Of a stretch of DNA of 64,000 nt, positions 22,994 through 35,028 are shown piece after piece. Within the stretch, counting starts at the first letter, position 1. Every line of letters begins with the position of its first letter. The notes below the pieces were generated by a model. That model ran no database searches. It saw only the letters and a list, made by a program, of their open reading frames with translations, and was not told the origin of the DNA. The stretch spans positions 575,924 through 639,923 of the forward strand of contig JAPEHQ010000025.1 in assembly GCA_027405735.1 (NCBI GenBank), written 5' to 3'. Source of the DNA: Mucor racemosus. Taxonomy: Eukaryota; Mucoromycota; Mucoromycetes; Mucorales; Mucoraceae. The translations under genes were made by a program, and so were the position numbers.

Positions 22994-25183
22994 ATGCGTG
23001 TATTACTATTATTTTATTCTTTTATAATTTCCATTTTATATGCAATGGCAACACCTTACGAAGCTTTACTACTAGAAACACCTTCAATTGTTAATATTAA
23101 ATATACTGTAAATGGTATCGAAACTAGTTTATCTCTACCATTAGAAATGATAGCAACTATTGGCCAACTCAAAGTCGAAAAGACAGTTAAGCTTCTAGAC
23201 CCTAATAACTATGAAGTCGTTTATGAATTTAAACCACTGGAAAGTCAAGTATTCATGAAGCATTTGGAAATTGAATATGGAATGAATTTACAACAACAAG
23301 TTATGTTGGCAGAAGGTTTTCAGTGTTGGAGTACTACGAAAGAAATGGGCCCACATAATCGTCTTTCTGCTATTCCTAAAGTCGTATCTTGGGTCACTCA
23401 ATTCAATCTTCAGGGAGATTACGACTTTTTCAACTATTCTGGACAACCAGGACACATTCATTCTACTGGTTATACTTATTTGCGCAATACAAAATCGAAC
23501 AATATTGTATTCTTTGGCTCAGTATCAGAAGAATCTGGATATACATATTTCAAGACTGATTTCAATACAGGCAAATTCAGTTTATACAAGGATATTGAAG
23601 GTAAAAAGCTTGAAAAGGGAGAGACATTACGTATCAAATTGTATGTGGCGCAACGAGATAATACTCAAGATTTAAGAACTATTTGGGAGCAATATGCTGA
23701 TTACTATGATCCCAAGCATGAATTTAGAAATCCTCGCCACTTGACAGGCTGGTCTTCTTGGTACAACTTTTATGAACGTGTTACAGAAGATGATGTGATT
23801 TCTAGCTTGATCGCTTTCAAGCAACACAAATATCCTATTGATGTATTTCAAATCGATGATGGTTTTGAACAACAAATTGGTGATTGGTTGGACGTAGATT
23901 CCACAAAGTTTCCTCGTGGTATGAAAGTACTTGCTGATGATATCAAGAAACAAAATTATATACCAGGTATTTGGTTGGCACCTTATGCTGTTGGATTCAA
24001 GAGTAAAATTGTCAAGGAGCATCCAGATTGGCTTTTGAAACATTCAGATGGTTCGCTTGTAGTTGCAGGGCCTAATTGGGGTGGATTTTATGCAATTGAC
24101 ATTTACAATAACGAAGCTTGTAATTATCTTGAAAATGTGTTTGACCAAGTTATTGATGTATGGGGTTATAGACTATTGAAACTGGATTTTATTTTCGCTG
24201 CTGCTATGATTCCTCGTCTTGGTAAATCTCGTGGTGAAATTTTATGGGATGCAATGGATTTAATTGTTAAATGGACACACAAAAGAGCTTTATTACTGGC
24301 ATCTGGAGTTACTTTACCTTCTACTTGGGGAAGATTTGAATATTCCCGTGTTAGTAGTGATGCTTCTCCATGGTGGGATCATTCCGTTCTTCGTGTTGCT
24401 AATGTTCGTGAAAGAGTTGCTACCAATAATGCTATCACTTCTACATTAAATCGCTGGGCTATGGGTTCAACTATATTTGGTAGTGATCCAGATGTATTCT
24501 TTGTAAGATCAAATAATAACAAATTGACAAATGAAGAAAAGCATACGCTTTTGATCATCAATATTGTATTTGGACAACTCACTTTAATGTCTGATAATGT
24601 AAATCTTTATGACAAACAAGAGCATAAGCTTTACAGTTCTATTTTTCCTAAACCTGAAGCTCAAGTACTTGACCTTGTTTCTATTGGAAATGATGTTTAC
24701 CAAGCAATTTATTCATGTAATGGCCGTGAATATATCTTTATTACCAATCTGTCGCCGCTTCCTTTTACTGCTCAATTGCCTTTAGGTGAAGATGGCAATT
24801 ATGAATACTTTTTTGAGCGTAGTAATGTTTTGATTAGCGGATCTCGTGTAGATTGGCTACGATCTCAATCTCATATCTTTTTGAAATCTCATGAAACAAG
24901 AACATTCATGAAGATTCCCACAAAGGATGATAAATTTATGGGTTCCACTGGCCATATTGTTCCTGGATCTGAAATAGAGAGCCTCGTTAAGAATGATCAA
25001 GGAGTCATTCACATTACTTTGAAAAAACCTCACATATCCAAAAAGAATAGAATTTATCTCAAAATTGATTCCAACAACCGTGATCTACCTACTGTTTATG
25101 TTGATGGAGAACTAGCCTTGCGAGTCGAAAGAGTTGTTTGGAATGAGCATATTTCGGTCGCTAAAGTTATAATTTTTGAATAA
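22994..25183 (+). CDS. Secreted GH36-family alpha-galactosidase
   Basis: Single-exon gene of 729 residues. The N-terminus MRVLLLFYSFIISILYAMA is a probable signal peptide, so the enzyme should act outside the cell on alpha-galactosides such as raffinose-type sugars. A beta-sandwich N-terminal region with EGFQCWSTTKEMGP leads into the TIM barrel: GWSSWYNFY, FQIDDGFEQQIGDW, GIWLAPY. The probable nucleophile is the aspartate in LKLDFIF (about residue 398) and the acid/base the aspartate in RVSSDASPWW (about residue 456). The C-terminal beta domain follows. It starts only 85 bp after COQ5. The lack of introns in a neighbourhood of multi-exon genes is notable. The substrate is inferred from family. 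Confidence 0.88.
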   Translation: MRVLLLFYSFIISILYAMATPYEALLLETPSIVNIKYTVNGIETSLSLPLEMIATIGQLKVEKTVKLLDPNNYEVVYEFKPLESQVFMKHLEIEYGMNLQQQVMLAEGFQCWSTTKEMGPHNRLSAIPKVVSWVTQFNLQGDYDFFNYSGQPGHIHSTGYTYLRNTKSNNIVFFGSVSEESGYTYFKTDFNTGKFSLYKDIEGKKLEKGETLRIKLYVAQRDNTQDLRTIWEQYADYYDPKHEFRNPRHLTGWSSWYNFYERVTEDDVISSLIAFKQHKYPIDVFQIDDGFEQQIGDWLDVDSTKFPRGMKVLADDIKKQNYIPGIWLAPYAVGFKSKIVKEHPDWLLKHSDGSLVVAGPNWGGFYAIDIYNNEACNYLENVFDQVIDVWGYRLLKLDFIFAAAMIPRLGKSRGEILWDAMDLIVKWTHKRALLLASGVTLPSTWGRFEYSRVSSDASPWWDHSVLRVANVRERVATNNAITSTLNRWAMGSTIFGSDPDVFFVRSNNNKLTNEEKHTLLIINIVFGQLTLMSDNVNLYDKQEHKLYSSIFPKPEAQVLDLVSIGNDVYQAIYSCNGREYIFITNLSPLPFTAQLPLGEDGNYEYFFERSNVLISGSRVDWLRSQSHIFLKSHETRTFMKIPTKDDKFMGSTGHIVPGSEIESLVKNDQGVIHITLKKPHISKKNRIYLKIDSNNRDLPTVYVDGELALRVERVVWNEHISVAKVIIFE

Positions 25184-25957
25184 AACCATCCAGTTTATAT
25201 GTCACTATAGTTAAAAATATATGCTTTGATACCTCAGATGCTATAAAGTATTTTAGAGATAAACTTTTTACTTTCCCAAGGGATTATAGTGTTGAATAAA
25301 TTCTTTAAAAGGCCCCTTCTTCTTGCCATGATCTGAATTCTTTGTTGGTTTCTTTTAAAACCAGTGAAATACCGTATCTCTTGGATGGGCTAGTTGAATG
25401 AGAGAATAGATGCATAATCAATGAAATGCTACTGTATGGTTGTGGTAATTTTGACTTGTCTCAAATTGATTTTGGCTTAATTGATGGATGGTAGTAATTC
25501 ACTATTTATATCATGTTTTTCTTACTATCATGAGTAAAGAACCAGTTGTATGTTTGACTTGACACACAATAGTATAATATATATGGAACTCTGCCAGAAA
25601 ATAGCTTTATAAAAAGGAGATTGTGTGCATGGGAAGGCACAAGTGGATTTCTGGCACGAAGATAGGACAACTGGATTGTTTGCATGACAATACTATCATT
25701 TATTCGAGACATTTTTGCATTTTGAACCCTACTCAATGGACATTAATTCAATAAATATCCTCGCTTATTCCAAAATAGTTTACAATAATTTGAAAACACG
25801 TACTGTACTGGAGTTAGGACATTTACCGTGGTAATCTCAAATTTAACACTGCCCCGTACTAGTAAATGTTTATTCATCAATCGTGGACGATTTTCGCATT
25901 ATGTTAGCAGCTTTTCATGCATCGAAAAAAGCATTTTTTATTTGTCGATTATACATT
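25184..25957. other. Intergenic, convergent 3' flanks
   Basis: Between the ends of the GH36 gene (+) and the dehydrogenase gene (-). AT-rich. Short reverse frames (for example 25506-25736) have no support. Confidence 0.5.
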
Positions 25958-27136
25958 TTAAAGCTTTGGACTACCGTTGCTAGAATTGCTAATTTCAATG
26001 ACTAACTTTCCAAACTGATCACCATTGTTCATCATTGCAATGGATTGATCAATTGATTTACTATTTAATCCATTCCAAACATGAGAAACAACTGGTTTGA
26101 TCTTATAATGGTCAACAAATCTGACCATTTCTTTAAATTCCTTTCTAGAGCCCATAGTTGATCCTCTAACATCAATGTTCTTCAAAACATGTGCCATGGA
26201 GAAACCTACACCTTTAACGCTAGCGGTTTGACCGTAATTAGCAATGATTCCACCAGTCCTCATGAGCTTAGGATATACATTATACAATGGTCCGCCTGCA
26301 CCATCAATAATGGCAGATAATTGATTATTACCCAATAATTTCTTTAATTCAGCAATACAGTTTTCATCTTTGTAATTAACACCACCCTTTGCACCCAATT
26401 CAATTGCTTTTTTGATTTTTTCAGGGCTTGATGAAGTTACATAAACATGAGCACCTGCTGCAACAGCAAATTGGAGAGCAGCTAATGCAACACCACCACC
26501 AATACCAGTAACAAGCACAAATTCATCTTTTTTAACCAAAGCTTTTGTGAATACAGCTCTGTTGTATATTAATTAGTACATTTATTATATGCTATAAATC
26601 AATTGAATTACCTGTATGCTGTTAGTCCAGCTAATGGTAGTGCAGCGGCTTCACTTGTGGAAAGATGTTGAGGACATGCAATCAATTCGTCATGATCCAT
26701 AGCAATAGGCTCTTCTGTCAATGTTCCGGCAAATGGTAATAGGCCTAAAATACCAAAAACATTCTCTGGTCCTCGTTCATCTGATATCCATCCACTTCCA
26801 GGATTCAAAAGAACGCGTTGGCCTACTGGTAATTCATTTGTTCCATTTTTAGTGATATATGCAACAGCATCTGATCCAATAACAGACCCCATTTTAATGC
26901 CTGGATACATGCCCTTTAAAATCCAAACATCTCTGTATAGTTTTTTTTTTATATATTAGTAACAGTATCTAAAGATCAATTATTCATCAAGTCAACCTAT
27001 GGTTTAAAGCAGCTGCTTGGATTTTTACAAGGGCTTGATTTGAAGTTGGATCAGCTGGAGCATGTTCTTTTAATTCAAATCCATACTTAAACTTTGTTTC
27101 AGTTGTAGCATTTTCAGAAAGAGTAACGGATACCAT
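25958..27136 (-). CDS. Zinc-type alcohol dehydrogenase / quinone oxidoreductase-like (MDR)
   Basis: NAD(P)H-dependent medium-chain dehydrogenase. Exons 27136-26997, 26932-26612 and 26558-25958 give 353 residues, normal for the family. A GroES-like N-terminal half has ALNHRDVWILKGMYPG, GSVIGSDAVAYI and the segment EEPIAMDHDELIACPQHLS. It is followed by the Rossmann fold with VLVTGIGGGVALAALQFA and the ELGAKGGVNYKDEN block. The catalytic and structural zinc cysteine clusters of classical ADH are not obvious, so a zinc-free quinone-reductase-like enzyme is as likely. The first donor (GTTGAC) is weak but needed for frame. The substrate cannot be told. Confidence 0.87.
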
Positions 27137-27338
27137 AATTGTATGATTTGTAAAGGAAAATGCTAAAAATCGTACTTGAATATCTTCCTTTTTATATGCT
27201 AGATGAAATTAGTCAGCGCACAATGTCAATTTTCCATTTTTTTCGCACACTTCTGCATTTTAATATCGGGTAAAATCATTATGCGTTAAAAAGTTCCACA
27301 ACATTTATCCATTTGTTTATTTATTATCTAATCTTTTT

Positions 27339-28988
27339 TTAAGGGGAAGCTGAAGGAGGGGGTGGTGGTGGTGGTAAAGATGAAGCAGAAGGAGGAGGAG
27401 GAGGTGGTGGAGGAAGGGATGGTGATGAAGTAGAAGGAGGAGGAGGTGGTGGCGGTGGAAGTGAGGAATCATTAGTAGATGAAGGTGGGGGAGGAGTATT
27501 TAAACTAGGTTCGATTGATGCAGCAGCAGGAGGAGGATACCCATAGTAGCTATAATACGCATTTGCATCATATTGTTGATAACCTTGAGCTGCTGGTTGT
27601 TGACTATAGTAGCTATTATAATAATTATTATAAGCTTCATAATCGTAGGATGTGGTTGCTGTTGGATCAGATGTTGATGCTGCAGGTGGTGCTGATTGTG
27701 ATGTTTGATTGTAACTACTATTATAATGATTGTTATACTGTTCAATGGTACAAAAAGAAGAAGAAAAAAAAAAAGAAAAAAAGAAAAAAAAAATATTAGA
27801 GTTTTCAATAGTTAGTATTCTTTCATTTTTTTTGCTTTATCTCCCTTTGCCTTTCTTTATTGTATCCATACAACTTTTTAGCTGATTAAAATACTTACTC
27901 CGTTGTTATATCCACCACGACCAGAGTTATATCCACCTCTATTATAGCCATATTGATTTGGTGGTCCTCTCTCAGCTTCTGCTTTAACAGTATCAAGTAA
28001 ATCTTGGGTTAATTTAACACCTGCTTCTAATCCCTCTTCTCTAGCACATCTAATGAAAGCAAAATCTTAGACAATGTATGAATCATAAAATGAATTTTTT
28101 ACGTACGAAATATGAACATGTAATGGTTCATCTGATTCAACACCGGTACTAGATTCGTAAAAACCGGATCCTTTACCCTTTAATTGAACTCTACAACCAG
28201 TTTCCTGTTGAATATGCTTTACAAAAGCACCATTGGGACCAACAATTTTTGCACGAAGATTGAAATGAGGCGTTCCATTTACTTCAACAGGTAATCTCTT
28301 TTCGTGAAATTTTCTTTCTGGTCTCTTCATATCAGGTCTGTCTTCTCTGGGTGGATAACCACTACCTGGTGCAGGAACTTGGGCTGTTTCAATCAATTCT
28401 TCAATCTTTTGAATTGCTTTATCGAGTGATTTTTTATCGGGTGCAGTGATATGTAAATAAAGAGGAGGCTCTTTATCAGAAGCTAATTGAACATCAGGGT
28501 AATACTTTCCACGCGTAATTACATCTATGAAAATCATTGCAATATTAGCTATTTATACTTGAAAAATCTTTCTACAACTTTACCTGCCCCGGTTTCTTGT
28601 TGGATTTGTGTTTGAGTTGCTCCTCTTGTCAACATGTAGCGATTTTTCAAGTCATTGATAGGAATATCTTTGACAAATTCGCCTTGTTGATCAGCATTTA
28701 ATTCTCCTTCATCATGAAGTGGAATACCCTTTTGAGCTAACATGGCATTAATTCTAGCTGCTGCCTCACCTAAGTAATTGATTATTTAGTATTTGCGAAG
28801 CTTATTCATAGGTTCAAATGGCTACTCACTAACTGCTTTACTAGGATCAGCCTCAACCTTGGTAATTTTCGAAGAAGGACTAGCATCACTATGATCATCC
28901 TGATCCCACTTTCTTTTCCTGATTTCGCATTAGAGACGCAATCTAGATTTAATATCACACGAGTTACTTACTTGGCTGCCTCTGACAT
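27339..28988 (-). CDS. KHDC4: KHDC4/BLOM7-like KH-domain RNA-binding protein
   Basis: Probable splicing-associated RNA-binding protein. Six minus-strand exons: 28988-28972, 28918-28830, 28769-28584, 28524-28107, 28049-27899 and 27737-27339, giving 419 residues. The order matches human KHDC4: a short KRKWDQ motif, then AAARINAMLAQKG, a first KH-like region (DIPINDLKNRYMLTRGATQ...DVITRGKYYPD, PLYLHI), and a second KH domain with AKIVGPNGAFVKHIQQETG, RVQLKGKGSGF and EPLHVHIS. Then comes a G/Y/N-rich region and a Tyr/Gln/Ser low-complexity tract, ending in three blocks of seven or more prolines separated by Ser/Thr. Small introns are 53-61 nt; the last is 161 nt with an A-rich tract. The first exon is only 17 nt. 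Confidence 0.9.
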
Positions 28989-30240
28989 ACTCAAAACTAA
29001 AGAACTAACCAGAAAAAAGTTTTTTATTGCCATCTTATAGTCGAAAAGATACCCCTACCTACACCCAAAATCATCTTTCTTCACTGGGCTGAAACTGTAA
29101 CTGTTGTTGAATCACAACGATTTCTCCCAAACAATGATAATCAGTTAAACAGAAGGCGTAATAGATTTATACTACTTCGATTTATAACACCTACAATTTA
29201 GTATGTACGCATTGATTATTATAGAGGTGTGCAGAATCCAGCCGCTTTGAAATAATCTGTGGAATAAAATACTGATTTTAAAGAATTTATTCGGATGAAT
29301 AAAATCATTAAAGCAGCTCATTTTCTAGATTAACCATTGACATTTATAACGAACAAGCCAATCTCTTTTATTAAGCTAAGGGTTTTTGTCTCCATTTTGG
29401 GATTGGAGCTTCATATAAATCATCATAAAACCCAATTTTTCATTCAGAAAATTAAAATATCGTAGATATTTTTTAGCTTAAAGCGTTACAATAGTCGAAC
29501 ATTTCGATGCAAAATCATCACGAAAACTAGAAATGTGATTTTTGGATCCAGAGAATGACTATTTGCTCATGGAAAATTGCCTCAGGTAAGTCTTCAAATT
29601 TAAATTTATTTTCTTCCAAGTTTCTCTATCAATTTCAATGTTTTGAAGGAAGATAAACTTCTGTAAATGAATATTATTGAGTGCTATGACACGAGCACAA
29701 AAAATGCTAATTAATATACCGTTGGCCTTTCAATTTACAATATAATGCTTCCATTTTCTTTTTTATCTTTAGATATCTTAAATAGCACTTTGAAGCAACT
29801 AAACTCTATCATAAGAGTATATCTGTATCTTGAGTTTTGAAATGATCCAGTTGCATCACATAAGCAAAGCTTGCAAATAAATAACAACCAAGAACAGATC
29901 AATTGTACAATAGTGAATTTATCTGTTCTTTCCTTTCCTCTTATTATATTTATAACCACAATCCAAATAAATATATATTATTACTTATTTATCATTGTTA
30001 CTTATAACCAATTATTATATAACCTCATATAATCAATCATAGGTAATAATCGTATACTAGTAATAGCAATTACAATTAGTAACACCAACCTCTCATATCC
30101 AATCATAGAATCAAAGTCAGACATATAATCCTCCATATTATATATCCAGTTTGACAACCAATTGATCTATCACAACCTCTCTCCCAATCATAGAGTCAAG
30201 CCAACAATATAGCAATTCAATTACATAATCAAGTTGGATA
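28989..30240. other. Gene-poor AT-rich stretch
   Basis: Upstream of the KHDC4-like gene, so its promoter lies at the left edge. The rest is AT-rich with no supported gene or RNA; a 74-codon reverse frame at 29735-29959 has no features. Confidence 0.5.
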
Positions 30241-31145
30241 TGTTGGAATGGTAAGAATAAAACTTAATGTAAATTACGTCTAGCGCATTAATTATCAAGT
30301 AAGACTATGTTATCATTAAATAAACTACCACACAATATTAACATGTATAAAGATTTACAGTAATAGGCTTGAATCAAGTGGGTACAGCATTGTAAATTGT
30401 TGAAAAAGTTTTCAAGTATTATAGAGTCTCTTATTTTTAAGCCTTACAAGGCTTATAAGCGGAAAATTAATTTAGAAAATTAATTTTGTCCAGATCATCA
30501 ATTTTGACATTTTCTGTTTTTTTTTTCTAATTTTGCAAATCTAGAGTTAATTATACTACCAATTATAAAAGCAAAAAATACACACATATACAGAATTCAG
30601 TGCTCTATTTTCTCAATAAAAGATAATAAACATTTTTATTGTAAAATATTACATGAAAATCCTTTAATCAAAATTCCGTTTTTGGGACAAAAGTACAAAG
30701 TTTCATTACTTAACATTTAATATTAAGCTTTTATAAAATGCTTATTAGCTATGGCTACAATTTTCTCTCACAATGTAGTATATTTAAATGTTGATTTTGG
30801 TATCAAAATTTGATTTTTCTGTTTTTTGATCAAAATCATGAGTGTTGGTAAGGATAAAATGAGCTCCGGAAATGTCCGCTACAAAATCTGAATTTTCAGA
30901 CCGTATGAAGTTAAATATAAGAAAAAGTTAAAAAAAAGAAAGGCTTTTTTATTTAAAACTTAGATATACCAAAGTATAACAGAGTCAGTTGTTTAAGCTG
31001 GCTATGTTCAATTACGGCGTCACTCTACGGGCTCGCTTTTGCAATTTTTTAATGAATATATGATATGACAGACGGTTTTTCTAGTAGAAAATTTTATGTT
31101 TCTATTATTATACTAACAGCTATTGCCTATTTTGCTTGTAGTTTA
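30241..31145 (+). repeat. 0.9-kb dispersed repeat R2, copy 1
   Basis: Direct repeat of 32970-33872, roughly 90 percent similar by eye. Landmarks shared are TTACGTCTAGC near the left end, ATGAGCTCCGGAAATGTCCG in the middle and AGACGG near the right end. The left end starts TGTTGGAATG, like some LTRs, but no matching terminus or target duplication was found. Non-coding. Confidence 0.75.
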
Positions 31146-32969
31146 TACAGTAGCTGTTCGGGGCTTTTTACCAACAATCGTATTGGGTTTCCCTGAACTT
31201 GTTGCTTATTGGTCACTCCTACCCTATCTAGACTTAATAATCATCTCATGTTAGATTAAACAGGAATTTCAACAATGCTGCTGGTGTGTCCGCAGTTTTC
31301 GGCTGGTAAGATAACCCGTGTTCCCTTTGTCCCTTTTCAAGAACCATTACCATGTTCATCTTGTCTACACATTGCTATTATCGCGTTAAATAGGAGTTAT
31401 AATATATAGTGGATACACGTTAAAAATCTAATAAAACTGCCCAACTTGGCTCAACCTTAAAAAAAAATGTAGATGAGTAATTGACTAACTTGATATTTTT
31501 GTTGTTTATTATTATTATTGGTTTGGATAGAATCTTGTTTTGATATATATATATCATTTGTGTAATTGATTGCACCGTGATTAAGGGTGCTATCATCTAC
31601 ACAACATGTATGGTTTAAAAAAGTATTTTGCAATGAAATGACACCTTTTGTAATAAACCAAAGCCGCCATTGTCATTTCAGAAAAATAACTGGTCTCGAT
31701 TCGTACCTGAATCTCGCTCCATAAGGACTGAGTTTCAATCAGATCTCAATAAGCATAGCGAGAAAACTTTATATTGCTGGTGCCTGTAAAAGGAAGTATT
31801 TCTGATCAAAATACAACCTTCTACAACACGACACATACTATGATATAAAGCTGTACTTATTTTGCATTAATAATATATTCCAAAACTCCTGCTCATAAAA
31901 TCACAGTTGCAGTAATTCTAGATAAGGAATCACATCCCATAAAAATAAGCTCCGTTGAATTTTAAATTATAACTGGAATGTTGAAAGATCAACATCATCC
32001 ATCTAATGATATTCTATCATATCAAACAAAGTATCAACATCATCCATCTAATGATATTCTATCATATCAAACAAAGTATCAACATCTCAACCAAGTATCT
32101 TATAAAAGAATGTCAACAAAAGACATTATGATTGAACACCTGTAAAATAGGCATCAACACACAAACATCCACTATTTTACAATTCCTATAAATATAGCAT
32201 ACTTTATGAAGATATCATTCTTTTTCTTTAGATTTCTTTTAATCACAATAAAACCGTGGAAAGACTATAATTGTATTTATCAACACTTTTATTTTTTTAT
32301 TTTATTTTTCATTTTTATAAAATTACTTCAATTTTATTGCATATTTCGTATTTTTAGCATGCGTTTGTTATTGTATTCCATTGAAGCGCTTGTTTATTAT
32401 TATCGTTTATATTTCAAGTGGCATCATATTTTATGAGCGACACTTTGAATTTAGGTTATTCTATTATTTTCAAGCGTTTTTAGTATGTAATTTCACTGCA
32501 TAGTGAAAATTGCAACATTTGGATGAATAGAAATTACAGGACCAAGATGTTGTATTTGCCTCAGGATTTTTAAAAGGGTTTAAAAGCATTCTTTATCACA
32601 CTTACTTAGATGTTAAATAATACTCACCATATGTTTTATTAGTATCATCTTGCTTTTTATTTAATTGCTGTATTATTAAAAATCAAGCTTTTCATAGCTT
32701 AGAACAATGACAATATAATGGGATGTTTCTGATTTTAAATTGACATTTATCGTAAGGCGGGCTGATGATACGTTTGATACTACTGGTGATGGAACCAGTC
32801 AATTTAATTTATGAAATTTGAATGCAAATACCGATTATCATTGTAAGTGTTGCTTAAGTTGGTTCTGGTAAAGCATTGAATAAATTGTTGGCTTAGGACA
32901 AAGAGGGTAAAAAGGCGGGAATAGGTTCCAGTGCTGGCCATGTTTATCTTTATCTTTATCTTTATGATA
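31146..32969. other. Spacer between the two R2 copies; no gene recognised
   Basis: About 1.8 kb of AT-rich sequence. It includes the 45-bp tandem duplication at 31988-32077 and TTTATC runs near 32947-32966. No frame supports a retroelement interior, so the R2 pair is not shown to be an LTR pair. Confidence 0.5.
31988..32077. repeat. 45-bp tandem duplication
   Basis: Two head-to-tail copies of a 45-bp unit beginning ATCAACATCATCC (31988-32032 and 32033-32077), apparently identical, followed by the first nine bases of a third. Confidence 0.92.
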
Positions 32970-33872
32970 TTGGAGAGGTAAGACTAAAAAAACTTAATGT
33001 AAATTACGTCTAGCACATTAATTATCAAGTAAGACTATATTATCATTAAATTAACTACCACACAATATTAACATGTATAAATTTTTACAGTAATAAGCTT
33101 GAATCAAGTGAATACAGTGTCGTAAATTCTTGAAAAAGTTCTGAGATATTATAAAATCACTTATTTTTAAGACTCACAAAGCTTATAAGCGGAATATTAA
33201 TTTAGAAAATTATTTTTGTCCAAATCATCAATTTTGACATTTTTTAATTTTTTTTTTCTGATTTTGCAAATCTAGAGTTAATTATACTACCAATTATAAA
33301 AGCAAAAAATATACACATGTACAGAATTCAGTGCTCTATTTTCTCAATAAAAAATAATAAACATTTTTATTGTAAAATATTACATGAAAATCCTTTAATC
33401 AAAATTCCGTTTTTGGGACAAAAGTACAAAGTTTCATTACTTAACATTTAATATTAAGCTTTTATAAAATGCTTATTGGCTATGGCTACAATTTTCTCTC
33501 ACAATGTAGTATATTTAAACGTTGATTTTGGTATCAAAATTTGATTTTTCTGTTTTTTGATCAAAATCATGAGTGTTGGTAAGGATAAAATGAGCTCCGG
33601 AAATGTCCGCTACAAAATCTAAATTTTCAGACCGTACGTGGTTAAATATAAAAAAAGTTAAAATAAAAGCGCTTTTTTATTTAAAACTTAAATATACACC
33701 ATAGTATAAGAGACTTTACCGCTCGATCTTGCTATGCTCAATTACAACGTCGCTCTGCGGGCTCGCTTTTGCAATTTTTGAACGAGTCTATAATATAACA
33801 GACGGTTTTCTGGTAGAAAAATGTATGTGTCTATGATAACAGATATTGCCTATTTTGTTTATTAGTTTATGC
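32970..33872 (+). repeat. 0.9-kb dispersed repeat R2, copy 2
   Basis: Second copy of R2, same orientation, about 2.7 kb from the first. Same landmarks, with small indels near 33240, 33640 and 33790. Confidence 0.75.
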
Positions 33873-34649
33873 TTCATGCGGTGTAATACTGCTTTTACAT
33901 TCGCTGAATTGTGCAATTTAGCAGGGTTTTAAATGCGCTAAATAATGTAAAGCCTTGAAAATATTTTTATACGTGTGTTGTTTCTCTCTTTTTGTTTTCG
34001 TATTCCAAGGGTATTATTCACCGTTTGATAAGGCATATCAGAATATCAAGCTGGTATTCTTTTCTTTTATCTGAATACGCATGCTAAAATAAGGGGCTAA
34101 TATTTTTAAGATAAGTAGCAGTTTATATTAGAGACTTATATTTTGATTTAATCGCATTCTAAAATTAGATATCATTATTTACTGCTGTAATATTGTCGGA
34201 CGTATTTCGTGATTACCAGACCAAATCGAAGGGAATGATATTTATATCTACTCAATGAGAAACTAAAATTGGTTACAAACCCACGAAATATTCCAGAAAA
34301 GTGATAAAAGTTCAAATGATATAGAAACAAAAAAAAAGAACAATTTAATGTCTTGTCTAATACCATAGTTTTGATTGTATATATACTGTACTTGAAAACA
34401 AATCTTTTTACAGTTGACAATCGTAAACTAAGATAAGTTAGTAAGTTTAAAGAAGGTTAATTTGTTTAAATTTTATGTGTGATAAATTAACATATATAAT
34501 CTTAGATTTTGCTTACATATAAATTTAAGCAGTAAGAAGTGCTATCTAAGTTTATGCTCCAGCAAAAACCATTGTGGCTGTAAACATTATTATAGCTATA
34601 AACATATTTACAAATGATGACAATCGTAAATATATTGATTCTTGCATGT
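33873..34649. other. No gene recognised
   Basis: AT-rich spacer. A reverse 81-codon frame (34175-34420) lacks support. Confidence 0.5.
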
Positions 34650-34657
34650 ATTGCTCT

Positions 34658-35020
34658 TAGGATTTCACAAACAACGCATCGTATTACGGTTAACCGAGTT
34701 TGACTGCTTTAACGGGCCGTTTTTTATGCAAACTCGAATGAGGGTATTCGAGTTTCTTCTTTTCTTTTTTTGTTAGCTAAGCTCGAAAACAGGATTGAAA
34801 AAATACTTCAAGTTGTGAAACTGCCAAATATGCTATTATCAATTCATAATCCCATATTAACTTGACAATGTTGCTATTAACAGCCTCCTTAAGGCAAACC
34901 AATACTTGCTCCCACCCCGTTTTTTATCTGGGTTACAAAAGAACGGGCCGTTTTCCAACTCGAATCGAATGGCCGTTTCCGTTAAAACTCGATTCAAACT
35001 CGAATCGAAGCCCATTCCTA
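34658..35020. mobile_element. hAT-like MITE, family H2
   Basis: 363 bp beginning TAGGATTTCAC and, read inward from the right, TAGGAATGGGC, with an exact 8-bp duplication ATTGCTCT on both sides (34650-34657 and 35021-35028). Internal CGGGCCGTTTT and ACTCGAATCGA motifs recur in both orientations. The terminal match is short (TAGGA), so the target duplication is the main evidence. Non-coding. Confidence 0.75.
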
Positions 35021-35028
35021 ATTGCTCT

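Noticed and set aside
27500..27808. Overlapping frames on both strands rich in low-complexity residues
   Set aside because: Shadows of the Tyr/Gln-rich KHDC4-like exon and an A-rich intron.
31988..32077. Possible CRISPR-like repeat
   Set aside because: Only two 45-bp units, head to tail with no spacers; a simple tandem duplication.
30241..33872. R2 pair as LTRs of one retrotransposon
   Set aside because: No coding remnants between them, and neither matching TG/CA termini nor a target duplication could be found.
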